Origin: Nicotiana tabacum
Taxonomy: Eukaryota; Streptophyta; Magnoliopsida; Solanales; Solanaceae
Direction of reading: 5' to 3'
NCBI RefSeq assembly: GCF_000715075.1
Contig: NC_134093.1
Location: 96,084,826-96,148,825 of the forward strand
Length of the DNA stretch: 64,000 bases
The notes under the pieces were generated by a model that was given only the letters and a program-made list of their open reading frames with translations, was not told the DNA's origin and made no database searches. The translations under genes were made by a program, and so were the position numbers. Below, one piece after another: positions 45,327-58,212 of the stretch; positions within the stretch are counted from its first letter, which is position 1, and each line of letters begins with the position of its first letter.

Positions 45327-48300
45327 TGTCGCAACCCGAAATTCCCACTTTTGGGACCGTGATAGCGCCTAACATTTCACTTGCTAGTCAAGCCAACGTT
45401 AGAATAATTTTAACCATTTTTTTATTTTAACAATTTAATTTAATTAATAATAAAGCAACTAATAACTGGAATAAAATCTGAAATAAAGTGAGTAAATCAT
45501 AATAATAGCGATGTCTAAATACCATCCCAGAACTGGTGTCACAAGTGCACAAGCTACTAGAATAATACAAATAAGGGTCTGAATGAAAATAATGTTGTCT
45601 GACAGAAATACACAGCTAAAATAAAGTAGATGGGGACTTCATAGTTGTGAACAACATGCAGCTATACCACAAGTCTCATGTGGATAGCTGAATCCGAGCA
45701 AATCTACTGTACGCCGCTGGGGCCAACTCTGGTATCTACACAAGAAGTGTAGAGTGTAGTATGAGTACAACCGACCCCATGTACCCTGTAAGTGCCGAGC
45801 CTAACCTCGATGAAGTAGTGACGAGGCTAAGGCAAGTCACTTACATTAACCTGTACGCAATAATAATAACAACAATATAGGAGAACATGAATAGAAATTA
45901 AACCGGTAAATCATATCAACAAACAAGGCAACTTGTCAGTCATAACCAATTATTTCTTAAATCACTTTCTGTTGCGACGTTCAACCCGATCCCCACAATA
46001 TATTCATATTCAATTCCCTTGCTGCGTGCAACCCGATCCCACCCTATATTTATTTTCATTTAATTCCGATGCGGCGTGCAACCCGATCCTCAATATATCT
46101 TTTTAATCAATTCTGTTGCGGCGTGCAACCCGATCCTCTAATATATTCACTTTCAATTAATTTTGTTGCGGCGTGCAACCCGCTCCTCAATAATATAATT
46201 TACCAATTCTTATAAAAGTAATTATTCCAATAAATGCAACAATTAGTATGAAATTGTAAGACAATAAGCATATTATAATTATGATTTATTTAGAAACAGG
46301 TGATGGCAAGTAGCAATTAATTTTGGAAATTAAGGAGGAAATAGGCAATTTAATATTTAGTATGCTAAATGTCAAGTAACAATTAAGTCACATAAATCAA
46401 ATAAGCATGTAGCAAATATAGCATGGATTCAAGGCATAATATTGAGCAAGGAATATGAGAGAAATAATTAATATAATAATTAATTCATGATTTAAAATAA
46501 TTTATGATTTCCAGATAAATGTGCAAACAATCAATTTGACAACGTATAGGCACTCATCGCCTCGCCTATACGTCGTTACACATGAAATTCACGTAACAAT
46601 AATTCAAAGGTTCTATTCCCTCAAGTTAAGGTTAACCACGACACTTACCTCGCTTCGCAACCAAATTCAAGATTCCAATAAATCTCTGTCTCACGAATTG
46701 ATGTACGAAAGCTTTAAATTTAGTCACAAACAATTCAATATTCTCAACACGAATCGTAGGAATTAATTCCGTATGAAATTACTACTTTTCCGGATTAAAA
46801 CCAGAAATTCATTTAAAAACTGACAGTGGGACCCACGTCTCGAATCCCAAAAAAAAAACTCACAAAATCCGAACACCCGTTCCGATACGAGTTCAACCAT
46901 ATAAAAATTATTTAATTCCGACATCGGATTGGCTTTCAAATCTAAATTTTTTGTTTTGGGAAGATCTTATAAAAATCTGATTTTTCTTCCATAAATTCAC
47001 GGATTCATGATGTAAATGAGTATGAAATCATGAAATATAACTAATTTCGGATAAATAATACTTACCCAACTCAAACTCGTGAAACATGCCTCCAAATCAC
47101 CCAAAAACGAGGTCTAAAACTCTAAAAATGAAGAAAAATGTCGGACTCTGGACATATATATTCTGTCCAGGCGATGCGACTTGTCTAAAAAATTTCAAGC
47201 CAAAATTTGCGGTACCAGCCTTCAGTCAATTGAGTATAACTTTATGTACAAATATCCAAATGATGAATGGTTTCTTTCTGGAAACTAGAATCAAAGGGCT
47301 ACAACTTTCATGTTTTGATAATTTCCATATTCCTTATAGATTTTGCAAGATATAAGCTTCCAAAGTGAGCTCTGCGCATCAGAAATTTCTAGAGCACACT
47401 GTCAGGCAAGCAAAAATTACATTACCAGCCTTCAGTCAATCGATCGTAACTTTATGTACAAATGTCCAAATAATAAATGGTTTATCTTTTTGGAAACTAG
47501 AATCAAAGGGCTACAACTTTTATATTTTGATAATGTCCACATTTCTTATATATTGCGAGATATAAGCTTCTAAAGTCAGTTCTGTGCATCAGAAATTTCG
47601 CACACTGCTGTAAAAAACTAGCAGTTAAAAATGACCTAAAAATGGTCTGAAACCACTCCGAAACTCACCTGAGCCACTCGGGAGCCCTTACGAACACACC
47701 AAGTCTCAAAACATATTATGGACCTACTCGAGGTCTCAAATCACACATAACAATGGTGAAACTTCGCGTGTCGATTCAGATTTATGAGTTTATGAAATTT
47801 TTAATTCTATAACTTGCGCCGAAACACGCCAAATCAATTCAGAATAAACTCTAATTTTGCATGCAAGTCATAAATGACATAATGGAGCTGTTCCAATTTC
47901 TAGAATCAAATTCCGACCCCGATATTTTTAAAGTCAATTCCCGGTCAAACTTTCCAAAAATCTTCTATTTTTCAACTTTCGCCAAAATGCGCCGAATTGT
48001 CCTACGGACATTCAAATCCAAATCCGAACATGCTTCTAAGTCTGAAATCACCATACGAAACTATTAGAATCATCAAAATTTTATTCCGGGATCGTTTGCT
48101 CAAAAGTCAAGTCTCGGGTCAAACTTTTAGAAATTTAAGTTTTATAAAATCAAACTTTTTATTTTTTTCAAAAACGAAAAACGTGCCTACGTACCTCGGA
48201 ATAACTTCAAATTTTGTACATAAGTCATAAATATTGTTATGAAACTGATCAAACTTTCGGAATCTAAATCGGGACCCGGTATCAACAAAAAGCCAATTAT

Positions 48301-48659
48301 GACCAAATTTAGGAATTCTTAAACCTTTAAATTTCTAGTGTTTGTTAAATGCCAATAATTTGAGCTAGGGATCTTCGAATTCAATCCCAGGCATACGCTC
48401 AAATCCCAAATCATGATACAGACCTACTGGAACTATCAAAATACTGATCCGGGTCCATTGGCTCAAAACGTTGACCGAAGTCAACTCAGTTGAGTTTTAA
48501 AGCTCTATTTCAAATTTTAATCAATTTTTTATATAAAAATTTTCCGAAAAAGTTTACGGACTGCGCACGCAAGTCGAGGAATGTTGAATAGTGCTTCTCG
48601 ATATCTCAAAACACAAGAATGAATATTTAAAATTAAAGATGACATATTAGGTCATTAGA
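45327..48659 (-). mobile_element. 5' LTR of the Tekay/Del-type chromovirus (3.33 kb)
   Basis: The plus strand starts TGTCGCAACCCG and ends GTCATTAGA, matching 36,703-40,089 along its length, including the 58-bp repeats and the 212-bp pair. Substitutions are frequent by eye (about one per ten to fifteen bases in the first 160). This points to an old insertion; no date is claimed. Confidence 0.95.
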
Positions 48660-49200
48660 TTACCACTTCTCGAATATTCAGTTGAGGATATTTAGAAAGT
48701 GGGGGGACTATCCCTATTGGTGGAAAAAAGATATGACACGTAGATTATCAACAAGCTGATGGGGAATGACACGTGGAACATCAATGTAAGGACCCAATAA
48801 AAGTAAGGGAAATCAGGATAGTTACAAGAAATCTTTAGTCATAAATATATCTGTTACGGTAACATATGGTAACGGACAATCAATATGATTAATACCATTA
48901 GTGAGCCAAATTAAGTGTGGGAACCGTTATAATTGTATGTTCCTATATATGGACAGAAATCTCATATTTCAAGGGAAAGTTACGATTATTATTGAAATCC
49001 ACACTATTATTCTTTACTTTATTTTCTAAGTTTTAAGCCTTAATTTTGGGGAGTGATTATCAGTTCATTTCTCATTTTCGTTTATCAATCATTTCCATTC
49101 TTTAATCTATTCTTCCAAAATTGCTGGAAAAGTGAAGTAAATCTTAGTTATCAGTAACCCGATTTCTTCTAGATATTGACTTTGAACGAGAAATCTATTT
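48660..49200 (-). mobile_element. Far half of the Tat-like LTR split by the Tekay element
   Basis: Removing 36,703-48,659 restores a Tat-type LTR phrase: on the minus strand GGGATAGTCCCCCCACTTTC (about 48,700) leads through the junction into the LTR that ends at the gag ATG 36,353. The plus strand also has a TATA-like CCTATATATGG at about 48,942. The outer end lies somewhere near 49,190. Confidence 0.5.
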
Positions 49201-50714
49201 TTGGTTAAACAGGAAGTGCATTTGAACTCTAATCCACATGTTTCTTCATCTCTTCATTTGCAGACTCATGCGAGAATAAAAGACGACGATTTACCTGATT
49301 GCATAAAGGTACAATATGCCAACCTACCAATATTAAACTCATCTTTCTGTTTCTGTGCAGAAACTCGAGCCAGACAACTAATACAACTCTAAAGTCACTC
49401 CTTTTCTTATTTTGCATAATCTAAGTTATGATACTGGTTTAATGAAGTTATTCTTTTTATCCTATCGATCAAAGAAGTTTTGTGATGGCATATTGTTCAT
49501 ACTTGACAGAGCTTGGAATGGTTGGTGAAGTATATATGATAAGAAGGTGGTCCAGCATGCATCTCATTCATTTTCTCCATATTTTGGAATAGATCAGTTT
49601 ATCATCTCATGCTTTGGCTAAAAGTTTCTTCTTAGTCTTCCCAAAGTCTCAGACAATAACATCAAGATATTCTTCTGAAGTTTGATCAAGTGATGCATAC
49701 TTCATCTTTTTTGTCCTTGTAACAATACCAAAAAATACACTTCATGTATAGTACTGTCCTTACCAAGAAACAAGCATGTAGAAAGAACTTAAAGACATTG
49801 TTGTATTTAGCAGCACATTAAAAAAAATGCTTAAGGCTCACTCTTCTAGTTTTATTTTACAAGCCTAGCCAATTGATTTATAATGCGTCAACAGGATAAT
49901 TCTCACTCTCTTCGTTTTATTCCCACATCTACCTTACAAGCACCACAGTACAGTTACAAGGACAACATATATCAGAACTAATAATTCAAGCCATAGAACT
50001 AATAATTGCTACAAACTTCAGCAGCAAGATCATCTAACTCAGAACTAAAATCAACCATATTACAAATTATTAGGAGTTGATAAGAGTCATCCAACCAATT
50101 GTTTTTTCAGTTTGAAAGAGTTTTCACCAAACAAGTATAGCATGTTAATTATATTCATTTAGTTACTAAAGTAAATATCTTTATACACGTTTTCCTAGAT
50201 TTATAAAAATTTAGAGTTTATTGGTTCGAAATATTGATCTACTTTGATTTCAAAAATAAACGGATAAAATTTAGCTGATCATATTTTAATTTATTAGCTA
50301 AATGTTGCTATTTATCTTGATGTACATAATCCATATTTCATGATATTTAAGTCGTTAAATTTTTGCAACATCATTAGGAATATGGCTAGTGTACAAAGGG
50401 GAAAAAGAATATAGGAGTATATAATTATATTCTTTCCGATATTTTGATATTGGAAAGTATAATTTTCTTTCCGATATTTTGATATTGAAAAGTATAATTA
50501 TCTTTCCAATATTTAGATATTCTTTCCAATAAATAATTATCTACTCCTATAATAAAGGTTTATTTTGTTTCCTTTCATAACTCTTGATTAACGATGGAGA
50601 CATTCTATCCATCCAACCATAACTTTTGATGGTTTTCCTTTCTTTGCTTTCTCCACCCCTTTGATTTACTTCAATATTTATTGGGTGTAAAAGTAAATAA
50701 AATTAGTCTATATA
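49201..50714. other. No recognisable gene; includes short tandem repeats
   Basis: Two overlapping short frames (49,201 plus, 49,417 minus) have no family resemblance. At 50,430-50,545 three imperfect copies of CTTTCCGATATTTTGATATT with AAAGTATAATT are seen. Otherwise it is AT-rich single-copy-like DNA. Confidence 0.5.
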
Positions 50715-53255
50715 TGTAACGATCCGAACGGTCGTTTTGAGAGTAATAGTCCCGATCCCTTATTAACTACTTCTCCCATATCTTTTTCTGCTTATGTGAC
50801 TTGCCGAGAGTTTTTTTTTTTGTTTCAGAGTGTTTTAGGACACTTAGTCCCTAAACGGAAGCTTAAGCCTTAGAATTTTGACCGTAGTCAGAACTGTGTG
50901 AAGACGGCTCCGGAATGAAGTTCCATTAGCTCCGTTGGGTAATTTTGGACTTTGGGGCATGTCCGAATTGTGTTTTGGAGGTATGTAGCTGATTTAGGCT
51001 TGAAATGGCGAAAGTTAAAATTTTGGAGATTTTGACCGGAAGTAGACCTTTTGATATCGGGGTCGAATTTCGATTCCGATTCTGAAAGTTGAAGTAGGTC
51101 TATAATGTCAAATATGACTTGTGTGTAAAATTTGAGGTCAATCGGGCGAGGGTTGGTATGTTTCGGCATCGGTTGTAGAAGTTTGAAGTTTCAAATTTCA
51201 TTAAGTTTGAATTTGAGGGTGATTCATATTTTTAGCATTGTTTGATATAGTTGGAGGGCTCGACTAAGTTCTTATGGTATTTTAGAACTTGTTGGTATGT
51301 TTGGTTGAGGTCCCGGGGGCCTCGGGTGAGTTTCGGATGCTTAACAGATCATTTTGGACTTGTGAAGAATTGCAGAATTTTCTGGTTTTCCAATTGCTGG
51401 TTTCCTTCTTCACGTTCGAGAAGTTCTAAGGCAAATGGTCTACGCGTTCGTGTAGAGGAAGTGGATTTGGATGAGATTTTGAGGGATTTTCAGAGAGTTA
51501 GCCATTTTTATAAAAATGAGGGTTAGCCATTTTTATCAAAACTTGAGATAGAGAGCTCGGATTTGGACGAGATTTTGAGAGATTTTCAGAGACATCGATT
51601 GGGTAATGATTCTTCACTTATTTTTTGTTATATCCCACTAATCTATTACTAATTTCATATTTTAATTTCGGATTTCGGTGAAAAATTTGGAAAAATGGGA
51701 AGAAGTTCTTCAACTAAGATTTTGGGTTTTGATTGAGATTTTGATATTGGATTTGGATAATTTTAGTACAAGTGAACTCTTGAGTGAATGGGTGTTCATA
51801 TTTTTGTGACTTTTACCTGATTCCGAGAGGTGGGCCCGGGGACGATTTTTAGGGCGATTTTTGTAATTCTTGTTAAAGTTTTGATTTTATTAATAAATTA
51901 GTCTATTATAGTGGTATTTATTGTATGAAATTGTTTTTGTCTAGATTTGGGCCATTCAGAGTCAGATAATCGAGGAAAGGGTATTCTTACTGATTGATTG
52001 AGCTTGGTTCGAGGTAAGTGGCATGCCAAACCTTATGTGGGGGAAATCCCCTTAGGATTTTGTACTGTTGTGATATGTAAGTGCCGTGTACGTGAGGTGA
52101 CGAGTACGTACACGAGCTATTTGTTGTAAAACCCGATTAATTTTACTGAGTAGTAACCTGTTTTTCCTTTAATTTGAGTTATACCATTTACATGAGTATT
52201 AGTCTGTTTTTATTCTTAATTGAGCTATTCCAATATGTGTAATTATCCTTTTTAGTCTAATATCGCATGTCTACGTGCTTTAACTGCTTATTTGAATTCT
52301 GTGAAGAATGCCTAGTTGATTTCCTACTTTTCCTTGTTCTTTATCAGTATAACTATAGAAATCTTGTTGTTAACTATCGTATTTATCAGTTAAGCTGTGT
52401 GTTTACTTTTGAAAGTACGAGGCAGTTCCTTGGGAGTTCTCCCTGCACATTTACTTTTGAGACGCCAGGGCGGTACCTCGGGAGTTCTCCCTGCATATTA
52501 ACTTTTGAGACTACGAGGCGGTACCTCGGGAGTTCTCCCTGCACATTTACTTTGAGACTACGAGACAGTACTTTGGGAGATCTTTTTGCTTTTTTACTTC
52601 GGGACTATGAGACGGTATCTCGGGAGATCCCCTGCTGTTTACCCATGTGTTGTACTGCTATTTTTGCTGTGTTTTCCTTTTGTTAAATTCCAGTTTCTTA
52701 ATATACTGTTATATTCCCCTGCTTTATTTATTAAATACCAGTGGGCCTGACCGAACCTCGTCACTACTCGACCGAAGTTAGGCTTGGCACCTAGTGGGTA
52801 CCGTTGTGGTGTACTCATGCTACTCTTCTGCACATGTTTTTTGTGTGCAGATCCAGGTACTTCTTATCAGCCCCGCTATTAGCTGAGAGTGCTTGCTATT
52901 GTACGGAGACTTCAAGGTACATCTGCTATATCCGCTGACCTAGGAGTCCCCCTCTATTCTCCCATATGTCAAACACTTCATGTATTCCTTTAATTGATTC
53001 TATTGTATAGAAATGCTATTTTCCTTCTGTAGCTTGTGACTTACGATGTTCTGGGTTTTGGGAAGACTGTGTATTTATAGAGTATTGGTTATTGTACATG
53101 CCGAGCGATATTGTTACTAGTTATTCAGTTATCCGCTACTGTTAGTTGCCAAGTTTTACTTTCGTTTTATTATTTTTCGCAATTTGTTAGGCTTACCTAG
53201 TCATAGAGACTAGGTGCCGTCACGACGTTATACAGAGGGAGTTTGGGTCGTGACA
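50715..53255 (+). mobile_element. Solo gypsy LTR (2.54 kb)
   Basis: It starts TGTAACGATCC and ends GGGTCGTGACA. Flanks ATATA and ATAAT share only the first three bases, so the target duplication is weak. No gag or pol inside. It sits directly against the older LTR fragment at 53,256. Confidence 0.75.
52407..52625. repeat. About 57-bp tandem repeats in the solo LTR
   Basis: Four to five units share ACTACGAGGCGGTACCTCGGGAG and TTCTCCCTGCACATTTAC. The core GAGGCGGTACCTC is the reverse complement of the palindrome repeated at 28,937-29,036. The open frame across it is a repeat translation, not a gene. Confidence 0.85.
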
Positions 53256-53666
53256 ATAATTAATTGAAATAGTTACACATTTAAGTGTTGTTAAATTACA
53301 TTGTTGGAGCAGGTTGCACGTTGAAACGATTTATATTTTAAGTTTATATTGTTGGCGCGGGTTGCACGCGCAACGGAATTTAATTGGAAGATTATATTGT
53401 TGGATCAGGTTGCACGCCGCAACAGATTTTATTCTATGTTTATATTGTTGGAGCAGGTTGCACGCCGCAACGAAAATTAATTGAAGGTTTATGACTGCTG
53501 AATTGACTTCAATTATTGATATGATTTACCAGTCTTAGCTGTTTTTCTGTTATTATTATTATTATTATTATTGCATACAGGTTAATGTAAGCGACATGCC
53601 TTAGCCTCGTCACTACTTCGTCGAGGTTAGGCTCGGCACTTACAAAGTACATGGGGTTGGTTGTAC
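53256..53666 (+). mobile_element. Tekay-type LTR fragment, left part
   Basis: It holds the GTTGCACGCCGCAAC repeat (reverse complement of the 37,357 repeat) and then GTTAGGCTCGGCACTTAC...ATGGGGTTGGTTGTAC, which matches 37,140-37,230 on the other strand. It is interrupted at 53,667. Confidence 0.8.
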
Positions 53667-56481
53667 TGTCACGACCCAAAATCACACTCGTCGTGATGAC
53701 GCCTATCTTAGTACTAGGCAAGCCGACAACCTCAATAAACCAGAATTTCTTTTAAATGCGGAAAATATAATAATTAAATTTAAGATAAAACCCCACACAT
53801 GCTGATATAAATACACTCCCAAAACCTGGTGTCATTGAGTACATGAGCATCTATACATTATGAGTCTGGGAAACCCGATCTATAATAATCCGAGACCAAA
53901 TACAATAAACAAAAGGATATGGAAGGAGAGACAAGGTCTGTGAAACATAGCAGCTACCTCTGAATCTCTGGAAAAATCAACGGTGTGAAAGAATCAACAC
54001 CCACTGTATCCGGGATCACTTGGATCTGTACACGAAGTGCATGGTGTAGTATGAGTATAACCAACTCAGTAAGTAATAATAATAAATAAGGAACTGGAAG
54101 TAGTGACGAGCTTCTCAGCTAAGTCCAAATACAATACTTTCCAATATAAAATGGTATGCATGCTTTCAAGTTTAGTATTTAAAATTTCACAGAAATTTCA
54201 TATCAAATTTGACTGACACAGAAAATAATGTTTTTTCGAAATTTCCAAAATAGTGATATATAACAGCTGAAATGCAGCAAATAATGCAATCAATGCATCC
54301 TCTCAAAGTAACAGTCGCTTAGTCCTCCCATTCACTCCAACCTCACAATCACTCTTTCCTAACAATCGCTCATTCTTCACAATTACTTATCACTCGTCAC
54401 TCGCACTCAGTAGGTACCTACGCTCACTAGGGGTGTGTACAGACTCCAGAGGAGCTCCTTCAGCCCAAGCGCTATATCAATCCAATTATGGCATAAATCA
54501 ATAAAACATGCTGCGGCGTGCAGCCCGCTCCATAAATATCCTCACAATTAGGCCCTCGGCCTTACTCAGTCATCAACCTCTCTAGTCTCTCGGGCTCTCA
54601 AAAATCATGATAATTAGCCCAAAATTGATAATATGATGTTTTAATAAATAGAAACAGAGACTGAGATATGATATGAAATGAATAAACATGAATGAGTGTG
54701 AAATTACAATTTTAACATATAATTCAACCACAGAAATGACCCCAGTGGGTACCAATAATAACAACATATCTCTAAGCATGATTTTTAATACGAGTCTCAG
54801 CTCAATATTCCCTAACACGTAGAGAATGTACGGATATCAACAGATAATTCAGCTACGTAGTTCCAAGGAATTTGACCAAGTCACAATTCCTACGGTGAAA
54901 GCCCACATGCCCGTCACTTAGCATGTGTGTCACCTCAAAACCAATCACATAACACATAATCCGGGGTTTCATATTCTCGGGACCAAATTTAAAACTGTTA
55001 CTTACCTCAAGCCGTACAATTATTTATTCTGCAATGTCTTTGCCTCGTGGATTGGCCTCCAAACGCCTCGAATCTAGCCTCAAATAATTTGATTCGGTCA
55101 ATAAAATTTATTGGAATTAATTCCATAAGAAAGTACTAATTTTCCAACAAAATTCGAAATTTAGCTCAAAATATTGCCCATGGGGCCCACGTCTCGGAAC
55201 CCGACAAAAGTTACAAAATCCAAAAGCCTATTCAACCACGAGTCTAACCATACCAATTTTATCAAAATCCGACCTCAACTCGACCCTCAAATCTTCAAAT
55301 TAAACGAGAGGGTTTTCCAAAATTTCAACTTAATTCACCCATTAAATGATGGATTCAAAGGCATAATCATGAAAATTAATCAAAACTGGATAAGAATCAC
55401 TTACCCCAAACACCCACGCAAGAATCTCTCCAAAAATTGCCTTCTACCGAGCTCCCAATTAAATTTTGTGTTATGAACTCAAAACCCCCGTTTTGGGACT
55501 TTAATTCTGCCCAGATATGCCTTCATCACGAACGCGGAAGGAGCCTCGCATTCGCTAAGCACAAACTCGACTGCCCAGAATTAACCCTTCGCGAACGCGA
55601 CACAAGCCTCGTAAATGCGAAGTTTTGCTCTCCCCTTACTTCATGAACGCGACACACCCCACGCGAACGTGAAGGCCAAACGCACGGGATCCCCAGCTGC
55701 CTTCTCTTCAACGCGAAACTTTAACACCAGCTCCTCTTCGTGAATGCGAAGGGAAAATCTTGTTTGCCTCAAATTCCCCTTCGCGAACATGCGGGCCCAC
55801 TCGCGAACGCGAAGAAGGAAACCAGAAAAACACACCAGCAGTCTTCAGCCAACATGCCAAGTCTAAAAATGATCCGTTAACCTCCCAAAACTCACCCGAG
55901 TCCCCCGGGACCTCAACTAAATATACCATCAATTCCCAAAATATCTAAAATCACCTCAAACAACGCTAAAACCACGAATCATACCCCAATTCAAGCCTAA
56001 TAAACTTTGAAATTTCAAATTTCTACAAACAACGCCGAAATCTATCAAATCACGTCCGATTTATGTTAAATTTTGCACACAAGTCATAAATGACATAACA
56101 GAGGTATTCCAATTTTCATAATCGGATTCGGAACTCGATATCAAAAAGTCAACCACCGGTCAAACTTCCCAAAAATTTGACTTTCGCCATTTCAAGCCTA
56201 ATTTCACTACGGACCGGACACGCTCCTAAGTCCAAAATCACCATACGAAGCTATTGGAATCATCAGAATTCAATTCCGAAGTCGTTTAAATATAAGTCAA
56301 TATCCGGTCAACTTTTCCAACTTAAGTTTTCAATTAAAAGAAGTGTCTCGTTTCACTCCGAAATCCTTCCGGACCCGAACCAACTAACCCGGTAAGTAAT
56401 AAAACAACTATAAAGAATAACTTGAGCAGTAAATGGGGGAACGAGATTATAATACTCAAAACGACCGGCCGGGTCGTTACA
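53667..56481 (-). mobile_element. Solo gypsy LTR (2.8 kb) nested in a Tekay-type LTR
   Basis: The plus strand starts TGTCACGACCC and ends GGGTCGTTACA. The flanks TTGTAC and TACTCATAC rejoin to TTGTACTCATAC, the sequence expected in the older LTR, so the insertion is certain although only TAC is duplicated. Confidence 0.9.
55525..55815. repeat. TTCGCGAACGCGAA-type palindrome cluster in the solo LTR
   Basis: Many copies of CGCGAACG, TTCGCGAAC and ACGCGAA spaced by 10-30 bases. It lies about 0.67-0.96 kb from the sense start of the LTR, the same relative place as the clusters at 9,737 and 30,470, with a different word. Confidence 0.8.
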
Positions 56482-56892
56482 TACTCATACTATACTCTGT
56501 ACTTCTTGTGCAGATACCAGAGTTGCTCCCAGCGGCGTACTGTAGATTCGCTCGGACGTATAGTTGCACGACGTTCGCAACTCTGAAGTCCCCTTCTACC
56601 TTATCTTGGCCGTGTGCTTTCTTTCAGATAGCTTTAATTTTATTCAGACCCTTGTTTGTATTATTCTAGAAACTCGTGCATTTATGACTCCAGTTCTGGG
56701 ATGGTATTTAGACATCGTATTATTTTTGGTTTGCACTTTTAAATTCAGATATTATTTCACTTGTTGGTTTCTTTATTATTTAATTAAAATGAATTATAAA
56801 AATGGTTTAAATTATTCTAACGTTGACTTGCCTATCAAGTGAAATGTTAGGCGCCATCACAGTCCCGAAGGTGGGAATTTCGGGTCATGACA
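56482..56892 (+). mobile_element. Tekay-type LTR fragment, right part
   Basis: It continues the LTR cut at 53,666 (TACTCATACTATACTCTG, then GTGCAGATACCAGAG) and ends GTGGGAATTTCGGGTCATGACA, matching the outer LTR end at 36,703. With the left part it makes about 820 bp of the 3' end of an older LTR. Confidence 0.85.
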
Positions 56893-57357
56893 CGTATCAA
56901 ATCAATCTGGAGTGACTTCAAATTTTGCACACGAGGCATAGTTGACATATTGGAGTTGTTCCAATACCCGGAATCGAAATCCGAACCCGATATCAATCAA
57001 GTCAATCTTCGATCAAACTTATAAATATTTCAAATCTCTAACTTTTTCAATTTCGCCAAAATGCACTGAATTGCCCTACGGACTTCCAAATCCAAATACG
57101 GACATACATATAAGTCTGAAACCACCATACGAAGCTATTAAAACTATAAAAATTCCATTCCAGATTCGTTTGCTCAGAGGTCAAACTTCGGTCAACTCTT
57201 TTCATTTAAGCTTCAAAAATAAGAATTGTTCTTTCAGTTTAATCCCGAATCATCTGAAAACCAACACACGCAAGTCATAATACACATTACGAAGCTGCTC
57301 GAGACTTTAAGTGGCTGAATGAGACGTTAATTGTTGAAACGACAAGTTGGGCGTTAT
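56893..57357 (-). mobile_element. Gypsy LTR fragment (minus orientation)
   Basis: It resembles the sense-start half of the Tekay or solo LTRs (compare 39,250-39,560 and 56,040-56,460), for example CGAAGCTATT followed by TCGTTTGCTC, and ends GACAAGTTGGGCGTTATAA. Truncated. Confidence 0.6.
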
Positions 57358-58128
57358 AATTTGATGTTTTAGGAACAAAATGATGCAGTTGAAAACAATG
57401 TCAAAATCATGTTAGGAGGCAAAAATCTAAGCGAGCAAAACATATAAATCTCGTCTTGTAAAGTGTTGTGTTCACTAGGTTCAAAAACTGCTTGATCACC
57501 AATTAAATTCTGAATCTTGAACTAAACTTGAAAAAGATGTTAGATCTAAGTTGATTTTAATGATGCAAAATAATGAATTACTCCTTATGCGTAGGAACAG
57601 TTTTTGAGCAATGGAATGAGGGAATAAAATAATCAAAACGAAAAAGGAAAGAGGAGCGGAAAAATCAATCAAGGAAGCTGGAAAAATCAATCAAGGAGGA
57701 TATTATAGGAAGGAACTTAATTAAAGGAGGTCAAGGGCACAAAATCATCCGCTAAAGGTTCTTCCACATAAATACATCAATAGAAGCATAAATCAAGGGA
57801 TTTGACAATGAGAATATTCTCTTATTAAAGAAAGAAATAAATCAAGCCCAGTCAAGGCAAATCAACAGAAGAATTACTCTTGGAAAGAATCAATCTCCCA
57901 TTCCTTCTAAGAACAACTCCCTTGGGTTTGCAATCTCTCAAAAAATTTACAAGACATGAATGCCTCACGAAGTATAAATACCTACTGCACCAGGTTTGGA
58001 AAAACATACTTTGAACGAACCACTATCACTCCTTTTGTTCTACTCTAAACAAGCATTGTAGTTTACTTTAGATCTATTGTGTATTTAGTGAGAGAAGAAA
58101 AAGAGATAAACACTGGCGAGACATTGTA
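57358..58128 (+). other. No gene; promoter-like sequence near 57,980
   Basis: No ORF of note. AGTATAAATACC at about 57,979 is a TATA box in plus orientation, followed by a purine-rich leader (GAGAGAAGAAAAAGAG) that ends close to the EPRV. It may be a piece of another EPRV promoter, but I could not match it to the one at 59,785. Confidence 0.35.
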
Positions 58129-58212
58129 TCAAGAAGAAGAAGCAATAAGTGAATTTTGTTGGGTTTGTGGGTCGGATTTAGCTCCGATTAGCTTTTGTTC
58201 ATAAATCTTCAT
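58129..58212 (-). CDS. EPRV short ORF E (27 residues), truncated or spurious
   Basis: Its ATG overlaps the stop of ORF D as ATGA, and it ends at a TGA at 58,129. It may be the beginning of a longer viral frame that was lost at the insertion border. Support is limited to the overlap. Confidence 0.3.
   Translation of the reverse strand: MKIYEQKLIGAKSDPQTQQNSLIASSS

Larger units (their letters stand above)
36703..48659 (-). mobile_element. Complete Tekay/Del-type Ty3/gypsy element (11.96 kb)
   Basis: Order on the minus strand: 5' LTR, tRNA-Met primer site, gag, protease, RT, RNase H, integrase, chromodomain, polypurine tract, 3' LTR. Flanks TTACT (36,698-36,702) and TTACC (48,660-48,664) fit a 5-bp target duplication with one change. 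All genes are broken, so movement would need help from another copy. Confidence 0.95.

Noticed and set aside
49201..49417. Possible host exon pair near 49.2-49.4 kb
   Set aside because: Short frames on both strands, no family signal, no supported splice structure.
52267..52686. 139-codon plus frame
   Set aside because: Translation of the 57-bp tandem repeats inside a solo LTR.
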